A stretch of 64,000 bases of DNA, from positions 744,001 through 808,000 of the forward strand of contig NC_017045.1 of the NCBI RefSeq assembly GCF_000252855.1, in the 5' to 3' direction. A program made the position numbers and the translations under genes. This stretch comes from Riemerella anatipestifer ATCC 11845 = DSM 15868 (GTDB lineage Bacteria > Bacteroidota > Bacteroidia > Flavobacteriales > Weeksellaceae). Below are positions 1 through 8,344 of the stretch, in pieces (the first letter of the stretch is position 1; each line of letters begins with the position of its first letter). The notes below the pieces were generated by a model, which worked only from the letters and a program-made list of their open reading frames with translations, ran no database searches and was not told the DNA's origin.

Positions 1-102
1 AAATTCTTCTTTTATCGTATTGGCTTTTAAACCAAACGGACTGATAAGCATACTTCCTAAAGCCGCTATAGACCCGCTCTTTAAAAAATCTCTTCTTTTC
101 AT
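1..102 (-). CDS. N-terminus of a Tat-exported protein (partial)
   Basis: Only the first 34 codons are in the window; the gene runs off the left edge. The start is the ATG at 102. The peptide begins MKRRDFLKSGSIAALGS, a clear twin-arginine signal (RRDFLK followed by a small hydrophobic stretch), so the protein is probably exported folded, often with a cofactor. The mature part is not visible. In related bacteria such leaders occur on metallophosphatase/5'-nucleotidase and oxidoreductase proteins, but nothing here decides between them. It is divergent from cinA. Confidence 0.6.
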   Translation of the reverse strand, partial: MKRRDFLKSGSIAALGSMLISPFGLKANTIKEEF

Positions 103-214
103 TTATTAAAACCTTATAGGGGCAAATATAGGATTTATATCTTATACCATTGTAAACTTAAAGTTAAAAAACCAAGCTATTCTCTTCTATATTTAATTTC
201 CTCTCATTATTTAC

Positions 215-222
215 TAACTTTG
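215..222 (+). promoter_or_regulatory. -7 box of the cinA promoter
   Basis: TAACTTTG fits the Bacteroidota housekeeping -7 consensus TAnnTTTG. It lies 20 nt before the cinA start, giving a short leader. Confidence 0.6.
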
Positions 223-242
223 TGTTTCGTTAATATTAGACT

Positions 243-1511
243 ATGACCGTAACAAACGCTGCAATCATTATAATAGGTGATGAAGTTTTAGCTGGAAACA
301 CCATTGATACCAATTCTAACTTTATTGCTAAAGAACTTCATAATATAGGGATTAAAGTCGCTGAAATCTTTACCATTTCAGATGATACCGACTGTATCAA
401 ACAGGCTTTAAACGATGCCTTCAAAATCACCAACCTAGTTATAACTACAGGCGGTCTAGGACCTACCAAAGACGACAAAACTAAAAAAGCCATTGCTCAT
501 TTTTTTGATGACAACCTCATCACAGACCCTGAAACTTTGGCTCATCTGGAGCAAATTTTAATCAACCGAAACAGAGCTCACCTCTTTGATATTAACCGCC
601 CACAGGCAAAAATCCCTTCAAAAGCCAAAGTCATACAAAATCACAATGGTACCGCTCCTTGCCTAATGATGGAAGAAAACGAAAAAATCGCCTTTGTTCT
701 CCCTGGTGTACCTTATGAAGTAAAACCCTTGATTAAAGACCAAATCATTCCATTATTAGCCGAAAGGTTTTCGTTATCGCATCTAGTGGTAAAAATCATC
801 TCTGTGGTTGATTTCCCCGAAAGCCTTTTAGCCCAGACCATAGAAGATTGGGAAAGCCATCTGCCCGAAAATATCAAACTAGCCTACCTCCCTATCGGAA
901 ACAGAGTAAAGCTAAAACTCACCGCCATTGGGAATAATAAAACCGATTTAGAAGCCCAACTCAACCATATTATAGAGCCGCTAAAACCTTTAATCCAAGA
1001 CAAAGTCATTTCTTGGGATAATGAGGATATAGCGTCTATCCTTAAATTCATTCTTACCAAAAGAGGACTTAGTATTTCCACTGCCGAAAGCTGTACTGGC
1101 GGCGGTATTTCAAGGTTAATCACCTCTATATCGGGCAGCTCTGCTTATTTCCAAGGAGGCATTACTGCCTATGCGGTCAATCAAAAAATCAATATTTTAA
1201 AAGTTCCCAAACAACTGATAAACCAACACACGGTAGTTTCGGAGCAAGTAGCCGAAGCGATGGCGATAGGTTGTCAAGAGTTGTTTAAAACAGATATTTC
1301 TATCTCTACCACAGGCGTTGCAGGTCCACAAACCGACCAATATCAAAACGAAATAGGCTCTGTCTATTATTCCGTAAGAGTAAAAAACAAAAGCTACAAC
1401 TATCATTTGCACCTGCCTCATTTGGATAGAGAGGACTTTATGAATTTCGTTTCTCAAAGAGTTTTACAGTCTGTTGTGGAAGTTCTTGTTTTTAATCCAA
1501 ACGAATCTTAA
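243..1511 (+). CDS. cinA: CinA family competence/damage-inducible protein A
   Basis: A 422-residue protein of normal family length. The N-terminal half is a MoaB/MoeA-like molybdopterin-binding fold (GDEVLAGN near residue 12, TTGGLGPTKDD near 68). The C-terminal half is the CinA domain with AESCTGGG at about 281-288 and TGVAGP further on. Characterised family members act as NMN deamidase and/or ADP-ribose pyrophosphatase in pyridine nucleotide recycling; which activity applies here is inferred only. The start is supported by the TAACTTTG box upstream. No terminator is seen before the next promoter, 23 nt after the stop. Confidence 0.93.
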   Translation: MTVTNAAIIIIGDEVLAGNTIDTNSNFIAKELHNIGIKVAEIFTISDDTDCIKQALNDAFKITNLVITTGGLGPTKDDKTKKAIAHFFDDNLITDPETLAHLEQILINRNRAHLFDINRPQAKIPSKAKVIQNHNGTAPCLMMEENEKIAFVLPGVPYEVKPLIKDQIIPLLAERFSLSHLVVKIISVVDFPESLLAQTIEDWESHLPENIKLAYLPIGNRVKLKLTAIGNNKTDLEAQLNHIIEPLKPLIQDKVISWDNEDIASILKFILTKRGLSISTAESCTGGGISRLITSISGSSAYFQGGITAYAVNQKINILKVPKQLINQHTVVSEQVAEAMAIGCQELFKTDISISTTGVAGPQTDQYQNEIGSVYYSVRVKNKSYNYHLHLPHLDREDFMNFVSQRVLQSVVEVLVFNPNES

Positions 1512-1533
1512 ACATTTTTAGCAAAAAAAATTG

Positions 1534-1541
1534 TAGCTTTG
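1534..1541 (+). promoter_or_regulatory. -7 box of the M13 peptidase promoter
   Basis: TAGCTTTG, a match to TAnnTTTG, located 65 nt upstream of the start and just after the cinA stop, implying a leader of roughly 60 nt. Confidence 0.6.
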
Positions 1542-1606
1542 TAGAGTCAGCTTAAAAACTGTTACTATACTAAAGTTAAAAATAAACGACAAAAATATCT
1601 ATTCAA

Positions 1607-3679
1607 ATGAAGAAAATTACATTAAGCCTATTGGCACTTTCTGGAGCATTAGTTTTTCAGTCTTGTTCTGTAAATAAGAAAGTTGCTCACACAGAGCATA
1701 CCTCTCACGCTGGACATCACCACCACGAAGAACACGGGATTAGCCTAGAATATATGGATACCAATGTTCGCCCTCAAGACGATTTTTACAATTTCGTAAA
1801 TGGAGGTTGGATGCGTACCGCTGTTATTCCTTCGGATAAAGCCTCTTGGGGAAGTTTCAACGAATTGCGTGAAAAAACAGACGAGGCGTCTCTTACCATT
1901 CTTAAAAATATCCTTTCTGAAACCTATGCCGAAGGTACTGAAGGTAAAAAAATCCAGACCCTCTACGCTTCTTTTATGGATATGGATAAAAGAAATGCAG
2001 AAGGCATCAGCCCTATCAAAAATGATTTAGCTAAAATTGAGGCTATCAAAAATTTAGCAGATTTACAAACTTATCTTACTGCAGCAGTTCGTACAGGAGA
2101 TAACCCTCTTTACAGTTGGTACGCCTATACCGACCTTAAAAACTCTAAGATGAACACCATCTATCTAGGTGGACCTCGTCTAGGGTTAGGAAGAGATTAC
2201 TACCAAAAAGAGAATGCAGAGAACACCAAAACGCTTAACGAGTACCAAAAATATGTGGCTTCTCTATTAGATGTTTTAGGATATAAAAACTCTAATGATA
2301 CAGCTAAAAAAATAGTAGATTTAGAGAAAACAATGGCAAAAACGCTACTTACCAACGAGGAAGGTAGAGATGCTAACAAGCGTTACAACCCTAAAAACAC
2401 TTCTGAATTACCAAGTTTAGTGAAAAATGTAAACCTTTCTACTTATCTTAAAGAGGCTGGTGTAAACACAGATAGAGTCATTTTAGGAGAGCTAGGCTAT
2501 TATCAAAACTTAGATAAATTCATCAATAATGCTAACCTACCTCTAATTAAAGATTATCTTAAATTGAGATTAATTTCTGGCAATGCAGATAATTTAGATA
2601 AGAGATTAGACGACATCAGCTTCAATTTTTATAGCAAATACCTTCAAGGGCAAAAAGAGCAAAGAGCTATGGAAAAGAGAGGACTTAGCCTCATCAATGG
2701 CGTTCTTGGTGAAGCTTTCGGTAAACTGTATGTAGATAAGTATTTCCCTGCTGAAGCTAAAACAGAAATGGAAACGCTTATCAGCTACCTTAAAAAGTCT
2801 TACAAGCATCATATAGAAAACCTAGATTGGATGTCTGCTGAAACTAAAGTTAAAGCATTAGACAAACTAAATAAGTTTACTGTAAAAGTGGCTTATCCTG
2901 ACAAATGGGAAGACTACTCTAAACTTAACTTCAATAACGGTTCTTCTCTTTATGACAACTTAAAGCAGGTTTCTCTTTGGGCTTACGAAAAAACTTTAGC
3001 AGAAAAAGTGAATAAACCTGTGGATAAATCTAAATGGGGAATGACACCGCAGACCGTAAACGCTTACTATAACCCAACCAACAACGAGATTGTATTCCCA
3101 GCAGCGATATTACAACCACCATTCTTCAACTTTAAGGCAGACCCTGCGGTTAATTTTGGAGGTATTGGTGCAGTAATCGGTCACGAAATTTCTCACGGAT
3201 TTGATGATGGTGGTTCTCGCTTTGATGGTGATGGAAACCTTAGCAACTGGTGGACAGATGCAGACCGTAAAAACTTTGATATCAAAGTAAAACAGCTGGC
3301 GGACCAATACAGCAAGTACGAGCCTGTAAAAGGAAGTTTCGTAAATGGAGTCTTCACTAGTGGCGAAAACATTGCGGACTTAGGTGGTGTAGCCATTGCT
3401 TATGATGCGTTAAAAATGTATCTTAAAGATAAAGGTAACCCAGGAGAAATCAGCGGTTATAACCAAGACCAAAGATTCTTTTTGAGCTGGGCAACCGTAT
3501 GGAGAACTAAATCTACCGAGCAATATATGATTAACCAAGTAAAAACTGACCCACACTCTCCAGGCTACTTCCGTAGTTTTGGACCGTTGGTAAATGTAGA
3601 TGCTTGGTATGATGCCTTTAAAGTAGAAGCAAAAGACAAACACTACAAAAAACCAGAGGATAGAATTAAAATCTGGTAA
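1607..3679 (+). CDS. M13 family zinc metallopeptidase (PepO/neprilysin type), lipoprotein
   Basis: A 690-residue protein with a lipoprotein signal (hydrophobic stretch then SC at about residue 20) and a His-rich linker (GHHHHEEHG), so it is probably anchored in an envelope membrane. The catalytic HEISH motif is at 526-530 and the third zinc ligand and Asp lie in ENIADLGG from 587. The conserved M13 C-terminal region ends in KIW rather than the usual CxxW. The family cleaves peptides up to a few kDa; the His-rich linker might bind metal, which is inference. A strong terminator follows, so it is probably monocistronic. Confidence 0.93.
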   Translation: MKKITLSLLALSGALVFQSCSVNKKVAHTEHTSHAGHHHHEEHGISLEYMDTNVRPQDDFYNFVNGGWMRTAVIPSDKASWGSFNELREKTDEASLTILKNILSETYAEGTEGKKIQTLYASFMDMDKRNAEGISPIKNDLAKIEAIKNLADLQTYLTAAVRTGDNPLYSWYAYTDLKNSKMNTIYLGGPRLGLGRDYYQKENAENTKTLNEYQKYVASLLDVLGYKNSNDTAKKIVDLEKTMAKTLLTNEEGRDANKRYNPKNTSELPSLVKNVNLSTYLKEAGVNTDRVILGELGYYQNLDKFINNANLPLIKDYLKLRLISGNADNLDKRLDDISFNFYSKYLQGQKEQRAMEKRGLSLINGVLGEAFGKLYVDKYFPAEAKTEMETLISYLKKSYKHHIENLDWMSAETKVKALDKLNKFTVKVAYPDKWEDYSKLNFNNGSSLYDNLKQVSLWAYEKTLAEKVNKPVDKSKWGMTPQTVNAYYNPTNNEIVFPAAILQPPFFNFKADPAVNFGGIGAVIGHEISHGFDDGGSRFDGDGNLSNWWTDADRKNFDIKVKQLADQYSKYEPVKGSFVNGVFTSGENIADLGGVAIAYDALKMYLKDKGNPGEISGYNQDQRFFLSWATVWRTKSTEQYMINQVKTDPHSPGYFRSFGPLVNVDAWYDAFKVEAKDKHYKKPEDRIKIW

Positions 3680-3699
3680 TAAAGTTTACAAAACGATGA

Positions 3700-3737
3700 G
3701 TGAGGCTATCTTTAATAGGATAGCCTCACTTTTATTT
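3700..3737 (+). terminator. Rho-independent terminator after the M13 peptidase
   Basis: Perfect 11-bp stem GTGAGGCTATC / GATAGCCTCAC with an 8-nt loop, followed by a T-rich tail. Confidence 0.85.
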
Positions 3738-3765
3738 CTTCAAAGACACCTTCAAAAGAAATCCT

Positions 3766-3773
3766 TATCTTTG
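3766..3773 (+). promoter_or_regulatory. Leaderless-type promoter of pssA
   Basis: TATCTTTG (TAnnTTTG) ends only 4 nt before the ATG at 3778. Transcription should therefore begin at or next to the start codon, and no ribosome-binding site is possible. Confidence 0.65.
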
Positions 3774-3777
3774 CTCT

Positions 3778-4497
3778 ATGAATTTTATTAAAAATAATCT
3801 CGCTAATGCCTTTACTTTAGGCAATCTGTTTTCGGGGTGTGTAGGAGCTATCCATTTAGTTAACGGAGCTTACGAAATTACCGCTATATGCATTATTATT
3901 TCTTTAGTATTAGATTTTTTTGACGGATTTATAGCCCGTGCCTTACACGCCAACTCGCCTTTGGGGGTTCAGCTAGATTCTTTGGCAGATATGGTAAGTT
4001 TTGGGCTAATACCAGGGTTGGCAATGTATAAACTCCTAGAACCTTATGGCGTAAACATTGGCAGTTTTGCCTTTCCATTTGAAATAAAATACTTGGGGCT
4101 TTTCATTACCCTATTCTCTTGTCTAAGACTGGCTATTTTCAACATTGATGAAGAACAGAAATACTATTTCAAAGGACTAAATACACCTAGTAATACCGTT
4201 TTAATTTTCGGTATTTACTATATCGTAGCTAATGTATTTTCGTTAAAAATATTAGAGCCACCTCACTACGGTTGGGGACTTTTAGCTTTAACTGCACTTA
4301 GCTCGTGGCTACTAGTTAGCCCTATCAAAATGATAGCAATGAAGTTTAAATCTAAAAAACTAAGTGATAATTACCCTAAAATAGCCTTATTAGTAGGCGG
4401 GTTACTCATTCTAGCATTCTTTAAAATATACGCCATTCCTTTAATCGTGGTGTATTATATTTTAGTTTCTTTAATATTTCAAAAACAACTCAACTAA
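3778..4497 (+). CDS. pssA: CDP-diacylglycerol--serine O-phosphatidyltransferase
   Basis: A 239-residue polytopic membrane protein that makes phosphatidylserine from CDP-diacylglycerol and serine, the first step towards phosphatidylethanolamine. The CDP-alcohol phosphotransferase signature is complete: D49-G50-x2-A53-R54-x8-G63-x3-D67-x3-D71. Several hydrophobic helices follow. The start at 3778 is fixed by the promoter box 4 nt upstream. It is followed after 9 nt by the DnaQ-like gene, suggesting co-transcription. Confidence 0.93.
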   Translation: MNFIKNNLANAFTLGNLFSGCVGAIHLVNGAYEITAICIIISLVLDFFDGFIARALHANSPLGVQLDSLADMVSFGLIPGLAMYKLLEPYGVNIGSFAFPFEIKYLGLFITLFSCLRLAIFNIDEEQKYYFKGLNTPSNTVLIFGIYYIVANVFSLKILEPPHYGWGLLALTALSSWLLVSPIKMIAMKFKSKKLSDNYPKIALLVGGLLILAFFKIYAIPLIVVYYILVSLIFQKQLN

Positions 4498-4506
4498 TTT
4501 TCAATA

Positions 4507-5271
4507 ATGAATTTAAAACTACATAAACCCCTGTGCATATTTGATTTGGAAACCACAGGTACTAATATTTCTAAAGACCGAATCGTAGAGATTTGTATTT
4601 TAAAAGTAAATACAGACGCTTCTAGAGAAACCAAAACTTGGCTTGTAAACCCAGAAATGCACATTCCGGCGTTTGCAACTGCGGTACACGGTATTTCCGA
4701 TGAAGATGTAAAGGACGCCCCTACCCTTAAAGAAATTGCTCCAAAAATTATGGAAATGATTTCAGGAGCAGACTTAGGCGGATTTAACTCTAACCGATTT
4801 GATGTCCCACTTCTTGCCGAAGAAATGCTAAGAGCAGGCGTAGATTTTGACCTTAGTAAAATGAAACTGGTGGATGCCCAAGTGATTTTCCATAAAATGG
4901 AACCTAGAAATTTAAGTGCCGCTTATCAGTTCTATTGCAACAAAACCCTAGAAGACGCCCATTCCGCAGAGGCAGACACCCTCGCTACTTTTGAAGTACT
5001 AGATGCCCAAGTAGGCAAATATGAGGAGCTACCTAAAGACATCAATGGTCTAAGCGAGTTTTCTTACCATCAAAAATTTGCAGACTTAGCAGGTTTTATT
5101 GCTTTTGATGACAAAGGACAAGAGATTTTCACCTTTGGTAAATATAAAGGACAACTGGTAGAAGAGGTTTTAGCCAAAGACGCAGGTTATTTCGGTTGGG
5201 TACAAAATGCTGACTTCCCGCTTTACACCAAGAAAGTGCTTACCAGCATACAGCTAAGACGAAAATTTTAA
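4507..5271 (+). CDS. DnaQ-like 3'-5' exonuclease with C-terminal DUF3820-like domain
   Basis: A 254-residue protein of the DEDDh exonuclease family. Exo I is FDLETTG with D13 and E15, Exo II is GFNSNRFDVPLL with D99, Exo III is HSAEAD with H152 and D157, so all catalytic residues are present. After the nuclease (about residues 1-185) a short domain carries FTFGKYKGQ and an aromatic FGW..., resembling DUF3820. It could be a proofreading subunit or a stand-alone repair exonuclease; the extra domain and the pssA/FAH context favour a stand-alone enzyme. It lies in a tight run with pssA. Confidence 0.85.
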   Translation: MNLKLHKPLCIFDLETTGTNISKDRIVEICILKVNTDASRETKTWLVNPEMHIPAFATAVHGISDEDVKDAPTLKEIAPKIMEMISGADLGGFNSNRFDVPLLAEEMLRAGVDFDLSKMKLVDAQVIFHKMEPRNLSAAYQFYCNKTLEDAHSAEADTLATFEVLDAQVGKYEELPKDINGLSEFSYHQKFADLAGFIAFDDKGQEIFTFGKYKGQLVEEVLAKDAGYFGWVQNADFPLYTKKVLTSIQLRRKF

Positions 5272-5296
5272 TCGTTCAATCTAAAATAGTTGATTT

Positions 5297-5902
5297 ATGA
5301 AAATCCTTTGCATCGGAAGAAACTATACCGAACACGCCAAAGAACTCGGCAATGCGATACCAGAAGAGCCTGTTATTTTTATAAAACCCGACACTGCACT
5401 GCTTAAAGGAAACGATTTCTATATCCCCGAATTTTCTAACGAAATACACTACGAGCTGGAAGTTGTCCTAAAAATATCCAAAGGTGGAAAGTATATCCAA
5501 AAGGAAAACGCCCACAAACACTTTGATGAAATAGGTTTAGGGATAGATTTTACGGCGAGAGATTTACAATCTAAACTCAAATCCAAAGGACTTCCTTGGG
5601 AGCTTTCCAAAGGGTTTGATGGTTCGGCGGTGGTAAGCTCATTTCATAAAAAGGAAAACTTTAATTTAAACAACATTAACTTTTCTCTTTTTCAAAATAA
5701 AGTCCAGAAGCAAAACGGAGCCACTCAACATATGATGTTTGGCTTTGATGATATCATTGCCTTTGTATCAAAATATTTTACTCTAAGAGTGGGCGATTTA
5801 ATATTTACAGGAACGCCCGAAGGTGTAGGCAAGGTGCAAGAAAACGACCTTTTGGAAGGCTATCTAGAAGACCAAAAAGTTTTAGATATTAGGATATTGT
5901 AG
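5297..5902 (+). CDS. Fumarylacetoacetate hydrolase (FAH) family protein
   Basis: A 201-residue single-domain FAH-fold protein. It opens with CIGRNYTEHAKELG, keeps the metal-binding acidic residues (HYELEVVL and later DFTARDLQ) and the closing FTGTPEGVG motif. Relatives of this size hydrolyse or decarboxylate acylpyruvates and oxaloacetate; the exact substrate cannot be read from sequence. It begins 25 nt after the exonuclease gene on the same strand and probably shares its transcript. Confidence 0.88.
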   Translation: MKILCIGRNYTEHAKELGNAIPEEPVIFIKPDTALLKGNDFYIPEFSNEIHYELEVVLKISKGGKYIQKENAHKHFDEIGLGIDFTARDLQSKLKSKGLPWELSKGFDGSAVVSSFHKKENFNLNNINFSLFQNKVQKQNGATQHMMFGFDDIIAFVSKYFTLRVGDLIFTGTPEGVGKVQENDLLEGYLEDQKVLDIRIL

Positions 5903-5964
5903 GCTTTTAGACTTTAATAATTCAACATTTTTTTGTAACTTTAGAGAACTAAAAATCAGTAGTT

Positions 5965-6408
5965 ATGACTAATATTATTCTTCCCGTTGATTTCGGCGAA
6001 AGCACAGATTTCCTTCTTGATGAGACTGTAAAGTTTGCAAAAAAGACTAATGGTAAAATATACCTCATCCACGTGGCGCCTTCGGATATAGGCTTTGCGA
6101 TTGGCGATATGGGCTTCCAGTATTTCCCTGAAATTGAAAAAAATGAAATACAGCAAGAAGCTCTACAACTCAACGAGCTACAGCAGAGAGTTGTTGCCCA
6201 AGATGTGGACTGCGAGCATATCCTAAAGCAAGGCATCGCCAAAGATGTTATTTTGGACTATGTGCAAGAGAAAAAGGCTGATTATATTGTGATGGGCTCT
6301 CACGGTAGAAGCGGCATCTATGATGTTTTTGTAGGCAGCTTGACTAAAGAACTTACCAAAAGTGCCCCAGTGCCTGTTTTGGTAATTCCTTGCCACCAGC
6401 ATAAATAA
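5965..6408 (+). CDS. Universal stress protein (UspA family)
   Basis: A 147-residue single Usp domain. The N-terminus IILPVDFGESTDFLLDE is typical, and the C-terminal nucleotide-binding signature GSHGRSG...GSLTKELTKSAPVPVLVIP (G-x2-G-x9-G-S/T) is intact, so ATP binding is expected. A possible -7 element, TAACTTTA, lies about 20 nt upstream, suggesting its own promoter. It is the last core gene before the dnd island and is followed by a terminator. Confidence 0.92.
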   Translation: MTNIILPVDFGESTDFLLDETVKFAKKTNGKIYLIHVAPSDIGFAIGDMGFQYFPEIEKNEIQQEALQLNELQQRVVAQDVDCEHILKQGIAKDVILDYVQEKKADYIVMGSHGRSGIYDVFVGSLTKELTKSAPVPVLVIPCHQHK

Positions 6409-6426
6409 CTATTACATAATACCACA

Positions 6427-6463
6427 AAAGGAGTTTTTAGAAATTTAAAAACTCCTTTTTTTT
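6427..6463 (+). terminator. Terminator after the uspA-type gene
   Basis: Stem AAAGGAGTTTTT / AAAAACTCCTTT with an 8-nt loop and a run of T, 18 nt after the stop codon. Confidence 0.85.
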
Positions 6464-6492
6464 ATTTCTCTTTAAAGCATATTTGTTTATTA

Positions 6493-6620
6493 GGGCGTGC
6501 CCCAAGCCACCGCTATTCCCTAGGCTGCTGGGTCGGTCTTCGGGCAGTCGCTCTTTTTTGCCAAAGCCTTCTCCCCTTGCCAAAAAAAGGAGCTCCAACA
6601 ATGCCCTCCGCCCTCACGCA
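6493..6620 (+). repeat. GC-rich structured intergenic element (REP-like, flavobacterial type)
   Basis: About 128 bases that are far richer in G and C than their surroundings. It opens GGGCGTGCCCCAAGCC and closes CCCTCACGC, so the ends are partly complementary (GGGCGTG against CACGC), and the interior carries GGGTCGGTCTTCGGGCAG and two related CCAAAG/CCAAAAAAAGG arms. From memory, elements with these GGGCGT...ACGC ends are dispersed between genes in many flavobacteria; copies elsewhere in this genome cannot be tested here. It sits between the uspA terminator and the dnd genes. An open reading frame crossing it has no recognisable protein features and is not called. Confidence 0.5.
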
Positions 6621-6992
6621 ATGAACTTCTGTAAATGGGAATATAAAAGTTTAGATTTACTGAAGGTTATTATACACAATTCTTCTAAAAAGAAGGGACA
6701 ACAAATCTAATGAAATAAAAATCAGAAACACTAAAATTTGAAAAGAACAAGTAATATAAAGCATCCTTACCTTAATGTTATTAATTCTCTATCGAAAATA
6801 AATTTATTGATACATTGTATTGTGATTAAAGAAGTTATTTTAGTAACCATCCTCTTTTAAATTTTCTATTCTTTTAAACTCTTAAGTTGACAAAGGATTA
6901 TTCTTTTTTGTAAAAAATCATCATATAAGTGCTATCAAAAGATTTCATATGTTTAATCTATCGAAGCTCTAATAAACTACTAATAATTTGAC
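6621..6992. other. AT-rich intergenic stretch upstream of dndC
   Basis: About 370 bases of very AT-rich sequence with stops in all frames. No RNA gene, transposon end or repeat array was recognised. Because dndB, the usual repressor, is absent from the locus, regulatory sites here are possible but none could be identified. Confidence 0.4.
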
Positions 6993-7000
6993 TATATTTG
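6993..7000 (+). promoter_or_regulatory. -7 box of the dnd operon promoter
   Basis: TATATTTG, a full TAnnTTTG match, 14 nt before the dndC start. It is probably the single promoter for dndC-dndD-dndE, since the downstream genes abut or overlap. Confidence 0.6.
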
Positions 7001-7014
7001 TAGTCTTATAGAAT

Positions 7015-8343
7015 ATGGCAAAATTTATACAAAATATAATTGATGAAATAATAGACCAATATATTTTTGCGGACGATACTAAACGTCCCTGGATTATTGG
7101 TTTTAGCGGTGGTAAAGATTCTACTGTAATGCTTCAATTGGTATGGGAAGCATTAAAGCAAATAAAAGATTTACACAGTGTAGTAAGCAGGGATATTTAT
7201 GTTGTTTGTAACGACACAATGGTTGAAAATCCTGTAATTACCGAATATGTTCATCGAGTTTTAGACAAAATTGAACAAGCTGCAGTGGAACAAGATATTC
7301 CTATTAGAGTAGTAAAAACCATTCCAAGATTAGAAGATTCTTTTTGGGTAAATTTAATTGGCAAGGGTTATCCTGCACCTAACAATGCTTTTCGGTGGTG
7401 TACAGAACGTCTTAAAATAAAACCAACTTCTCGATTTATTCTTGAACAAGTTAGTGAATTTGGCGAGGCAATTATTTTGATTGGCACTCGTTCTGCAGAA
7501 TCTGCCAATCGTGCAAAATCAATGAAAAAACATGCGATTAAAGGAAAACGATTAACCAAGCATCCGACACAACCCAATACTTTTATGTACGCCCCAATAA
7601 GACATTTAATGTTGGAGGAAGTTTGGTATATCATCAATACAATGCCTTCACCTTGGGGTGCAGATAATAATGAATTATTTCAGATTTATTTAGATGCAAG
7701 TGCTGATGATTATGAATGTCCAACAGTAGTAACTGACAAACAACATAAGTCTTGTGGACAAAGCCGTTTTGGTTGTTGGACATGTACAGTTGTAAAACAG
7801 GATAAATCAATGTCTGCATTGATTGAAAATGGTTTAACTTGGCTAACCCCACTATTAAAGTTGAGAAATGAATTAGCAATAGAGCGAAATATTATAGAGA
7901 ATCGTATGCCACAGCGCAGAAATGGAACTGACGCGGTGAATGGAATGGGTCCTTATTTTCCATGGTATCGTGCATCTGTGTTATATCGTTTACTAAAAAC
8001 ACAAAGAGAAGTACAAAAACACAAGCCTCACATTGAATTGATTACAAATCAAGAACTAATTGCTATTCAAACAATTTGGTATCGTGATTTTGTTTTTGAT
8101 CAGAAAGTTTCAGAAATTTATCACAAAGCATATAAAACGGATTTGGATATGAAAGATCAAAATGAGAAAAAGGAAAAAGAATTGGAATTACTGAGAAAAA
8201 CTTGTGAGAAGAATCCGCGAGATTTTGAGTTAATTCAAGAGCTTTTGACCTTACAAAAAAATAAATCACTTTTGAATCGCAAGCGTGGTTTAAAAGAAGA
8301 TATTGAAACAAGAATCGAAGAATATCTAAAAAAGGAGAAATAA
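7015..8343 (+). CDS. dndC: DNA phosphorothioation sulfurtransferase DndC
   Basis: A 442-residue PAPS-reductase-like PP-loop enzyme. The ATP-pyrophosphatase loop SGGKDS is at 31-36. Four cysteines that can hold the 4Fe-4S cluster known in DndC are visible: C129 (RWCTERLKIKP) and C247, C254, C257 (CGQSRFGCWTC). It is expected to adenylate the DNA backbone and pass on sulfur from a cysteine desulfurase. No desulfurase (dndA) is adjacent, so a housekeeping IscS/SufS would have to supply sulfur. The stop is separated from dndD by a single base, indicating translational coupling. The gene is more AT-rich than the flanking core genes. Confidence 0.93.
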   Translation: MAKFIQNIIDEIIDQYIFADDTKRPWIIGFSGGKDSTVMLQLVWEALKQIKDLHSVVSRDIYVVCNDTMVENPVITEYVHRVLDKIEQAAVEQDIPIRVVKTIPRLEDSFWVNLIGKGYPAPNNAFRWCTERLKIKPTSRFILEQVSEFGEAIILIGTRSAESANRAKSMKKHAIKGKRLTKHPTQPNTFMYAPIRHLMLEEVWYIINTMPSPWGADNNELFQIYLDASADDYECPTVVTDKQHKSCGQSRFGCWTCTVVKQDKSMSALIENGLTWLTPLLKLRNELAIERNIIENRMPQRRNGTDAVNGMGPYFPWYRASVLYRLLKTQREVQKHKPHIELITNQELIAIQTIWYRDFVFDQKVSEIYHKAYKTDLDMKDQNEKKEKELELLRKTCEKNPRDFELIQELLTLQKNKSLLNRKRGLKEDIETRIEEYLKKEK

Positions 8344-8344
8344 G

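Noticed and set aside
6483-6710. Open reading frame of 75 codons through the GC-rich element
   Set aside because: The peptide is low-complexity and Arg/Pro/Ser-rich because of the GC-rich repeat it crosses, with no promoter box or recognisable domain; better explained as a structured repeat.
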